A stretch of 6,008 bases of DNA. It comes from an uncultured Bacilli bacterium. GTDB lineage: Bacteria > Bacillota_I > Bacilli_A > RF39 > UBA660. The stretch lies in the NCBI GenBank assembly GCA_947623975.1, contig CANQHY010000075.1:1-6008 (forward strand). Direction: 5' to 3'. Both the position numbers and the translations under genes were made by a program. The notes under the pieces were generated by a model that saw only the letters and a list, made by a program, of their open reading frames with translations, was not told the origin of the DNA and did no database searches. Of this stretch, positions 1-5,046 are shown piece by piece. Position 1 is the first letter of the stretch. Each line of letters begins with the position of its first letter.

Positions 1-54
1 AATATTGTATCTAGTACCATATTTTTCTAAAAGTTCTTTGTATGAATAAATCAT
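1..54 (-). CDS. 5' end of a divergent minus-strand gene, product uncertain
   Basis: Only the first 18 codons are in the window; the gene continues past the left edge. The start is well supported: ATG at 54-52 is preceded by AAAGAGGTGA (70-61), a strong Shine-Dalgarno with a 6-base spacer, and the 18 codons are open. The peptide begins MIYSYKELLEKYGTRYNI. A short helical start of the type YKELLEKYG recalls the N-termini of small wHTH proteins such as AbiEi-type antitoxins of Firmicutes. That is only an impression from a few residues and should not be used as an assignment. The gene is divergent from the sigma-like pair starting at 275 and shares a 220-base intergenic region with it, so joint control is possible. 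Confidence 0.7.
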   Translation of the reverse strand, partial: MIYSYKELLEKYGTRYNI

Positions 55-72
55 TGTTTTTCACCTCTTTAT

Positions 73-101
73 CATTTAACATAATGTAGGGTAAAAATCA
101 A
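73..101 (-). promoter_or_regulatory. Weak candidate promoter for the leftward gene
   Basis: On the minus strand TTGATT (101-96) is followed after 17 bases by TAAATG (78-73). The -35 matches consensus at 4 of 6 positions and the -10 at only 3 of 6. An alternative -10, TATGTT (83-78), has no properly spaced -35. The region is so AT-rich that chance matches are expected. A promoter must lie between the start codon and the rightward gene, but its exact position is not secure. Confidence 0.3.
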
Positions 102-136
102 AAAAACACCCGACAAAATGAAAAAATATATTTTTA

Positions 137-242
137 AACTTGTTACTAACATAACTTATTTAACTTACTGAACTTATTAAAAAAGTTCAAGAAACACCAA
201 TAAATCTTTTATTTATGTTATATAGCAAATTGAACTTTTTTA
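137..242. repeat. GAACTT-type direct and inverted repeat cluster (possible operator)
   Basis: Three adjacent 9-base units occur head to tail: AACTTATTT (153-161), AACTTACTG (162-170) and AACTTATTA (171-179). A related unit, AACTTGTTA, lies at 137-145. The third unit forms a short inverted repeat: TGAACTT (169-175) and AAGTTCA (183-189). A longer exact inverted repeat of 13 bases joins TAAAAAAGTTCAA (178-190) and TTGAACTTTTTTA (230-242), with 39 bases between the arms. The right arm ends three bases before the -10 hexamer of the rightward promoter, where a -35 element would otherwise be contacted. The arrangement fits a regulator binding site controlling the genes on one or both sides; the regulator is not identified. 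Confidence 0.45.
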
Positions 243-251
243 TGTTATAAT
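243..251 (+). promoter_or_regulatory. Extended -10 promoter of the sigma-like gene pair
   Basis: TGTTATAAT is a TG-N-TATAAT extended -10, with the hexamer at 246-251. No good -35 sits 16-18 bases upstream (the sequence there is TAGCAA), which an extended -10 can tolerate. The expected start of transcription is near 258, giving a leader of about 17 bases that carries GGTGA (264-268), six bases before the ATG at 275. The repeat arm at 230-242 lies directly upstream. Confidence 0.6.
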
Positions 252-274
252 ATATCACTAGCTGGTGAATAGGT

Positions 275-1186
275 ATGGAAAAAGAAACAATAGAAAGAAC
301 TTTTCCTAAATTGGAAGGAGAGGAAGAGCTTCAAGTTTTATTAAAATTATATATTGAAACAAAAGACTTTGATGTATTTAGTAGGATAGTAGAAATTTGT
401 TATCCAATAATAGATTTTGTTTTAGATAGTCCTAAATATAAAAATTATGATAAAAATGTTTTAGCTAGTTATGCAAGTAGCGGATTAATTAAAGCTATTT
501 GTGATTGCGAATGTTTTGATATTAATAATTTAAAAATAAGTATTTATAGAAACGTTTTTAGTTATGCCCGCAATGGTATATCAGAAATAACAGGTTTACC
601 TATTGGTTTTAAAGGAAATTTTGATCGGGAACTGAAAAATATTGATGATTCTTTGGAAAGTAATACTGCTTTTGATTTTGCTATTATCGAAAAAATACTT
701 GATAATTTGCTTAAGAATGGTAGTATTTCTAAAGATTGTTACAAATATTATTTAAATAAAGTTTTAACATCTAGTACTATGATTCAAAAAGTTGATGATA
801 ATTTATTTGATTCACATTTAATTGATTATAAGTCACTTGATTATTTGGTATATTTAAAGGAGTTGCGGAAGATACTTTACAAGATGATGGATAAATGTTG
901 TACTGATTTACAAAAAGAATCAATTAAAAGGTATTTTGGCTTTTATTTTGTTCCAGCTATGGCAAAAGATGAAGAAAAAGGTAGTAATGTTAATTACGAT
1001 AGTGTAATAGAAGGAATTAGAAACATTAGAAAATATCTTGGTAAAAATCAATCTTCTTTTATTAAAAAAGGTTTTATTGAGAATGTAGATATAAATGGTC
1101 GTGATGTTTCTTTTAATGAACAAAGTTCTTGCTTTTTAGGAATTACGGAAGAAGAGTATTTTGCTAAAAAGAAAGTTAGAAAATAA
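275..1186 (+). CDS. Diverged sigma-70-like protein, first of a tandem paralogous pair
   Basis: This 303-residue soluble protein has no signal peptide or membrane segment. I read it as a distant relative of sigma-70-family factors. Residues 20-107 resemble sigma region 2: a helix around IVEICYPIIDFVL, then LASYASSGLIKAI at 63-75 in the place of the familiar DLIQEG-x-GLxKA, then an aromatic and basic helix (IYRNVFSYAR) and an LP at 108-109. Residues 191-255 resemble region 4: LKELRKILYKMMDKCCTDLQ, then YFGF where sigma factors have the RFGL-type turn, then a possible HTH helix NYDSVIEGIRNIRKYL. The linker (110-190) is acidic and variable. A tail of about 45 residues after region 4 is extra and ends AKKKVRK. 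The paralog at 1246 is about 58% identical over the first 110 residues by hand alignment and follows after 59 bases, probably in one operon. The sigma reading is an inference; a DNA-binding regulator or unrelated helical protein is possible. The gene itself is secure. Confidence 0.6.
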   Translation: MEKETIERTFPKLEGEEELQVLLKLYIETKDFDVFSRIVEICYPIIDFVLDSPKYKNYDKNVLASYASSGLIKAICDCECFDINNLKISIYRNVFSYARNGISEITGLPIGFKGNFDRELKNIDDSLESNTAFDFAIIEKILDNLLKNGSISKDCYKYYLNKVLTSSTMIQKVDDNLFDSHLIDYKSLDYLVYLKELRKILYKMMDKCCTDLQKESIKRYFGFYFVPAMAKDEEKGSNVNYDSVIEGIRNIRKYLGKNQSSFIKKGFIENVDINGRDVSFNEQSSCFLGITEEEYFAKKKVRK

Positions 1187-1245
1187 ACTAAATAAAATTA
1201 TAGGTAGTTTTATATAAATAAAAATTTAGTATTGAGAAGGTAATT

Positions 1246-2172
1246 ATGAAAAATAAGAGGGTATTAAGGTCATTTCCGCACTTAGAAAAGGAAGATGATC
1301 TTCCAAAATTATTAGAATTATATAATGAAACAAAAGATTCAGATTTGTTGAATATGATAGTAGAAATTTGTTATCCAATGGTCGATTTTGTCTTGGATAG
1401 TCCTAAATATAAAAAATATGATAAAGACCTTTTGGCAAGTTATGCAAGTATTGGGTTACTTAAAGCTATAGAGGATTGTAAAAATTCAGATGTTTCTACT
1501 TTAAAAATAAATATTTATGAAAAAGTTTTTTACAATGCAAGGATTGGATTGTTAGAAATTTCTAATTTATCTATGGGGATTGACAGAAAATTTTATAATA
1601 AAGCAAAAGAAATTTTAGAAGATTGTGATGAAAGCGAAATGTTTGAAAGTATAAGTGATGTCGAGAGTGTTTTAGATGCTTTAATTGAAGAAGGAGTTAT
1701 TGCTAAAGATAACAAGAGTTATTATTTGAATAGAATTTTAGCATCAAGTTATATGACTGAACAAATAGAGCCTAACTTGTCTGATTCGCATCTTGTTGAC
1801 AATAGTTCACTTGATTATAACTTGTATTTAAAAGAATTACGTGCTCTTCTTTATAAAGCTATGGATAAATGCTGTACAGAATTGCAAAAAGAATCTATAA
1901 AAAAATACTTTGGCTTTTATTTATTTCCTGTTACACCAACTAAAATTGATGAAAATCGCAGTAAAAATGCAAATTATGAAAATGTTAAAGCTGGATTAAT
2001 AAAATTAAAAAAGTATTTTATGTCAGAGAATTCTACTATATTTAAGAAAGAATTTGTCGAAAATGTCATTCATAATCCGCGTTTCCATTCAATAACTTAT
2101 ACTGATGACAGTTCTTGCTTTATAGGAATTAATGAAGCTGACTATTATGCAAAGAAAAAAGTTAGAAAGTAA
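1246..2172 (+). CDS. Diverged sigma-70-like protein, second of a tandem paralogous pair
   Basis: This 308-residue protein is a paralog of the upstream gene, colinear over its whole length. Identity is strong in the N-terminal half (residues 38-75: VEICYP, DFVLDSPKYK, LASYAS-GL-KAI), in the region-4-like block (MDKCCTELQKESIKKYFGFY at 206-225) and in the tail (SSCFIGI to AKKKVRK). The linker (110-180) and the putative recognition helix (NYENVKAGLIKLKKYF at 243-258) differ most. The sigma resemblance is somewhat clearer here: ASYASIGLLKAIEDC is close to the region 2.2 pattern E-G-x-x-GL-x-KA-x-x. The ATG follows GAAGG with a five-base spacer. No convincing promoter or terminator lies in the 59-base gap from the first gene, so cotranscription is likely. 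A 24-base stretch at 1356-1379 is identical to 385-408 in the first gene, supporting origin by tandem duplication. Function is inferred, not shown. Confidence 0.6.
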   Translation: MKNKRVLRSFPHLEKEDDLPKLLELYNETKDSDLLNMIVEICYPMVDFVLDSPKYKKYDKDLLASYASIGLLKAIEDCKNSDVSTLKINIYEKVFYNARIGLLEISNLSMGIDRKFYNKAKEILEDCDESEMFESISDVESVLDALIEEGVIAKDNKSYYLNRILASSYMTEQIEPNLSDSHLVDNSSLDYNLYLKELRALLYKAMDKCCTELQKESIKKYFGFYLFPVTPTKIDENRSKNANYENVKAGLIKLKKYFMSENSTIFKKEFVENVIHNPRFHSITYTDDSSCFIGINEADYYAKKKVRK

Positions 2173-2184
2173 TCACAACAAATT

Positions 2185-2209
2185 AAGCCTAGTTTTATTG
2201 GCTTTTTTT
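2185..2209 (+). terminator. Probable intrinsic terminator of the sigma-like pair
   Basis: AAGCC (2185-2189) pairs with GGCTT (2200-2204) around a 10-base loop, and the downstream arm runs into seven consecutive T (2203-2209). The stem has only five base pairs, so termination may be partial. It lies 12 bases after the stop of the second sigma-like gene and just before the next promoter. Confidence 0.5.
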
Positions 2210-2219
2210 GCCTAAATTT

Positions 2220-2228
2220 TGATATAAT
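2220..2228 (+). promoter_or_regulatory. Extended -10 promoter of the metallophosphoesterase gene
   Basis: TGATATAAT is a TG-N-TATAAT extended -10 with the hexamer at 2223-2228. A weak -35, TTGGCT (2198-2203), is present at an unusually long 19-base spacing and overlaps the terminator stem. Transcription would start near 2231-2235, leaving a leader of only 10-14 bases. Confidence 0.55.
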
Positions 2229-2244
2229 ATAGTTGGTGAAAATT

Positions 2245-3381
2245 ATGAAAAAAGTAGTAAATTTTTTTAAAAAGCATTATAAAAAGTTTGTAACAGTAGG
2301 CGTTGTTATAGCGGTTATTGTGGCATTTGGTTTTTATATTACCGAGCCTTATTCTAAGTTATTAACATATATTATGCAAAAATATGGTTGGGGTGAACTT
2401 GGAGATTTAGATAGTGAGTCTAAAGTAGAAATCAAAATGGATACGCTTGATGGGGCTAGTAGATATTATCAAATTCATAATGAAAAAGGAACTGATTTTA
2501 AAATATTGCAATTAACTGATTTGCATATTGGTGGCTCTCGTGCTAGTTATATAAACGATGTTAAAGCAATAGATGCAATGTATAAACTAATCGAATATAC
2601 TAAACCAGATTTTATAGTGTTAACAGGTGATATGTTATTTGTTTCGCTTTTGAGTAGAAACGTAAACAACATGAGTGCAGCAGTCGATCTTAAGATGTTT
2701 ATGAGTAATATAGGAATTCCTTGGACTATGGTTTTTGGAAATCACGACGCTGAGTTTTATAATCTCTATAACAATAGTGAGTTAAGAAATATATTTAAAG
2801 CAGGAGAAGAGAGCCTTTTATTATGGCCTACCCAAATAGTAGAAAATGAAGATGATTTTGACCAAGTTATAGTTTTATACGATGGTGATGATATCAATAC
2901 AGCTTTTTTTCTTATGGATTCCGAGCATTTAGTTGAAAGTCCAGATATTTCCATCGATTGGTACGAAAAAGTAGTAGATAAAATAAATAAAAAATATCAA
3001 AAAAATGTTCCTTCGATGTTATTTATGCATTATCCTTTATATGAATATAAAGAGGCTTATGATTTGTACGAAAAGAAAGATAATTCTGTCGAATTAGTCT
3101 ATGGTAAAAAAAGAGAAGAAATCTGTTACGAAGAGAAGACTAATTTCTTTGATAAAATTGTTGAAAAAAATAGTACTAAAGCAATATTTGTTGGTCATGA
3201 TCATTTAAATGATTTTTCCTTAAATTATAAGGGGATAAGACTAACTTACGGAAAATCTATCGATTACATAACTTATAAGGGCATTGGCAGTAAAACTGAG
3301 CAACGAGGTGGGACACTTATAACAATAAGACCTGATTCAACTTTCGATATAACACCTATTAAATTAGAAGATATAAAATAA
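2245..3381 (+). CDS. Membrane-anchored calcineurin-like metallophosphoesterase
   Basis: The protein has 378 residues from the ATG at 2245, chosen because GGTGA (2235-2239) lies five bases upstream. The in-frame TTG and GTG at 2233 and 2236 overlap that site and are unlikely starts. The N-terminus is lysine-rich and followed by a membrane segment at about 15-32 (FVTVGVVIAVIVAFGFYI) with no evident cleavage site. By the positive-inside rule the enzyme domain lies outside the membrane. The domain, from about residue 85, has every hallmark motif of the two-metal phosphoesterase fold: D92-x-H94 (LTDLHIGG), G128-D129 (LTGDM), G165-N-H-D168 (GNHDA), H262 (MHYP) and G317-H-x-H320 (GHDH). Such enzymes hydrolyse phosphomonoesters or diesters. 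The substrate is not readable here; a cell-envelope phosphate ester is a reasonable inference. The gene has its own promoter and is convergent with the gene ending at 3405. Confidence 0.9.
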   Translation: MKKVVNFFKKHYKKFVTVGVVIAVIVAFGFYITEPYSKLLTYIMQKYGWGELGDLDSESKVEIKMDTLDGASRYYQIHNEKGTDFKILQLTDLHIGGSRASYINDVKAIDAMYKLIEYTKPDFIVLTGDMLFVSLLSRNVNNMSAAVDLKMFMSNIGIPWTMVFGNHDAEFYNLYNNSELRNIFKAGEESLLLWPTQIVENEDDFDQVIVLYDGDDINTAFFLMDSEHLVESPDISIDWYEKVVDKINKKYQKNVPSMLFMHYPLYEYKEAYDLYEKKDNSVELVYGKKREEICYEEKTNFFDKIVEKNSTKAIFVGHDHLNDFSLNYKGIRLTYGKSIDYITYKGIGSKTEQRGGTLITIRPDSTFDITPIKLEDIK

Positions 3382-3411
3382 AAATCCACAATTTTGTGGA
3401 ATTTTTATTTT
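3375..3411. terminator. Bidirectional intrinsic terminator shared by convergent genes
   Basis: The core stem TCCACA (3385-3390) pairs with TGTGGA (3395-3400) around loop ATTT. Allowing a bulged A at 3401, a run of AT pairs extends the stem outward to 3375 and 3411, about 16 pairs in all. The A-rich left arm and T-rich right arm give a U-tract on the transcript of either strand. The stop codons of both flanking genes (3379-3381 plus, 3407-3405 minus) lie inside the stem. Confidence 0.8.
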
Positions 3412-4913
3412 GCTTTAGTTATGCTGCCATTTTTAATTAGCCTTTTCATGCCGTTTACTAAATCGTTTTCACGGGCTGAACTAATCTCTTTTTCAATGCG
3501 TTTTTGCCAAGTTCCTTGGTGGATAAATCTAGTACATAGTTTTTCCCTTATTAAAGCAGTTTTACTAAATTGTGATAGTGCATAAAAGTCATTAATATCC
3601 ATACAGTATATTGCTTCATCTTCAGCTAGGATTCCTTTTTTAGCATTTTCATAAAATTTATCTAATATTACTATACCATTAGGATAAATATAACCAATAT
3701 AGCCATCAAAAGTTTTTTTGCCTTTTATTCTGTACGCATAATTAGAAGAATCATAGAATTGTTTTTTCTCTATAAATAGTTCGAGTAGTTTTCTTCCTTT
3801 TTCATCTTTTGAAATTCTTTTTTCAGCTGTTTTGCTTTTTTTAATAATATCTTTGTCCAGACTATCATCACCAAGTGGCAATATTTCCCAGTTAGCCATT
3901 AAATCTTGAAAATATTTTTGCATAAAACCATCTATTTCATCCAAATTCATATCTTTAAATATTTCTTTATTAAAAGTAATATTTCTTATTTCTGGATTTT
4001 TCTTAAGCAATTCTTGATATCTTTCATAAAGAATTTTTCTTGTTATTGGTATTTCTATTTCTTTTTTACAAATATTAGCAATAGAAGATAAAATATTTAC
4101 TTTAATTTCATCATCTATTTTATCTTTATTTTCAAAGAAATAACATGATACATAATAAAGACATTTTTGAATGTAAGATGAATCTGTTTCTATTTCTGCT
4201 TTTGATAAATATGAATTAGCAATATATAATTCTAATTTATCTTTATCTATATCTTCTAATGTTTCTATATTTAATTTAGTATTATATGCAAGACTATTAA
4301 AAAAATCTATATTATTTATAACAGTTTCAAAGTAAGATGAACATAGTTTTATAAAAGAATTTAAATCTATATTTTTAATAATATCTATAATGTTATTATC
4401 TTCAATATCGAGGGTATTTGTTTCTCCTTCTTTAGTTTTTTCTAATTTTGTTTTTGCCTTTGATAATGTTTTAAACGTTGAATATAGTATTGGAAAATTC
4501 TTTTGTAGTTCGTTATTACTTTTTGTGTTTTTTAATAATTCCAAGCATTTTTTGGCTTCTTCTTCTTTATATGAGGGAACATCTTTTCCTTTAAGTGCTC
4601 GATAATAACTATTTTCAACATTTAAATTAAGATATATCGAACCCTTAATAGAGGTAGGTGATATACAAATTTCATTATCGAGAGTTTCATCATTTGTATA
4701 TATCATTAATGTATAACATAGCCCGATTAATTTAGCAATAGGTGAGGTATTGGCAGCTAACTTTTCAATTAGAGTTTCAAAACAATTATTAATTGTGTTT
4801 TTTGTTTTAATCTTATTAGTGCTTAACCTTGCTAATTCTTCTCTTGATATTTCAATAGAAACATCATTTGGAACACCTTTAGAAAGCGAGGATAAAATTT
4901 CTTCTTTATTCAT
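3405..4913 (-). CDS. Unrecognised 502-residue mostly helical protein
   Basis: I do not recognise this family. The start is secure: the ATG at 4913-4911 follows AAGGGGTG with a five-base spacer and a near-consensus promoter. There is no signal peptide or clear membrane segment, so a cytoplasmic protein is expected. Residues 1-340 look largely alpha-helical, with a charged lysine/glutamate-rich stretch at about 115-170. The C-terminal part (about 365-480) looks like a separate alpha/beta domain. It has a strand-rich segment TFDGYIGYIYPNGIVILDKF (401-420), then EAIYCMDINDFYALSQFSKT (433-452), then a helix with FIHQGTWQKRIEKE. The YIGY string is not a GIY-YIG nuclease, since the second half of that signature and the catalytic Arg/Glu pattern are not evident. 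It is divergent from the M15 peptidase gene with a 130-base intergenic region and convergent with the phosphoesterase gene. It is monocistronic within this window. Confidence 0.88.
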   Translation of the reverse strand: MNKEEILSSLSKGVPNDVSIEISREELARLSTNKIKTKNTINNCFETLIEKLAANTSPIAKLIGLCYTLMIYTNDETLDNEICISPTSIKGSIYLNLNVENSYYRALKGKDVPSYKEEEAKKCLELLKNTKSNNELQKNFPILYSTFKTLSKAKTKLEKTKEGETNTLDIEDNNIIDIIKNIDLNSFIKLCSSYFETVINNIDFFNSLAYNTKLNIETLEDIDKDKLELYIANSYLSKAEIETDSSYIQKCLYYVSCYFFENKDKIDDEIKVNILSSIANICKKEIEIPITRKILYERYQELLKKNPEIRNITFNKEIFKDMNLDEIDGFMQKYFQDLMANWEILPLGDDSLDKDIIKKSKTAEKRISKDEKGRKLLELFIEKKQFYDSSNYAYRIKGKKTFDGYIGYIYPNGIVILDKFYENAKKGILAEDEAIYCMDINDFYALSQFSKTALIREKLCTRFIHQGTWQKRIEKEISSARENDLVNGMKRLIKNGSITKAK

Positions 4914-4939
4914 AATTACACCCCTTAAAAACGCTGCTT

Positions 4940-4968
4940 ATTATAACATTAAAAAAATGTAATTTCAA
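4940..4968 (-). promoter_or_regulatory. Strong sigma-A-type promoter of the 502-residue gene
   Basis: On the minus strand TTGAAA (4968-4963), a 17-base spacer, then TATAAT (4945-4940), with an additional TG-N extension (TGTTATAAT, 4948-4940). The predicted transcription start is near 4933, giving a leader of about 20 bases that contains the Shine-Dalgarno AAGGGGTG. Confidence 0.8.
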
Positions 4969-4994
4969 GTTATTTAATTGTGACAAAGCTGTAA

Positions 4995-5023
4995 TTGAAT
5001 TATTATTATTGGAATAATATAAT
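4995..5023 (+). promoter_or_regulatory. Strong sigma-A-type promoter of the M15 peptidase gene
   Basis: TTGAAT (4995-5000), a 17-base spacer, then a perfect TATAAT (5018-5023). Transcription should begin near 5028-5031, immediately before the Shine-Dalgarno AAGGTGAT at 5032-5039. The leader to the proposed start is only about 14 bases. The -35 boxes of this and the opposing promoter are 26 bases apart, so the two are back to back. Confidence 0.75.
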
Positions 5024-5031
5024 TTTCATTG

Positions 5032-5046
5032 AAGGTGATAATTACG
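5032..5046 (+). promoter_or_regulatory. Ribosome binding site followed by ACG instead of ATG
   Basis: AAGGTGAT (5032-5039) is an excellent match to the 16S 3' end. The codon at the expected distance is ACG (5044-5046), five bases after GGTGA, the same spacing as in the phosphoesterase gene (GGTGA, AAATT, ATG). In-frame alternatives are ATT at 5041, GTG at 5035 (inside the ribosome binding site) and TTG at 5029 (at the predicted transcription start, with no ribosome binding site of its own). The first in-frame ATG is 34 codons further on and would remove the membrane anchor. Confidence 0.6.

Noticed and set aside
230..258. TTGAAC (230-235) plus TATCAC (253-258) as an alternative promoter for the first sigma-like gene
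   Set aside because: Spacing is right but the -10 is poor, and the predicted start would fall on the ribosome binding site. The extended -10 TGTTATAAT is a much better match.
1187..1230. Inverted repeat ACTAAAT (1187-1193) and ATTTAGT (1224-1230) between the two sigma-like genes as a terminator
   Set aside because: The stem is weak and AT-only apart from one GC pair, the loop is 30 bases, and no T-run follows. Read-through into the second gene is more likely.
920..2954. Minus-strand open frames at 920-1123 and 2766-2954
   Set aside because: They are antisense shadows of the sigma-like gene and of the phosphoesterase gene, whose catalytic motifs prove the other frame.
3420..3710. YIGY motif in the 502-residue protein as a GIY-YIG nuclease
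   Set aside because: The GIY half of the signature and the downstream catalytic pattern are not present at the usual spacing.
3394..4962. Plus-strand open frames at 3394-3585, 3906-4091, 4390-4605 and 4750-4962
   Set aside because: They lie antisense within or overlapping the 502-residue gene, with composition expected from the reverse of lysine-rich coding (Phe, Ile, Leu, Ser), and have no supporting ribosome binding sites.
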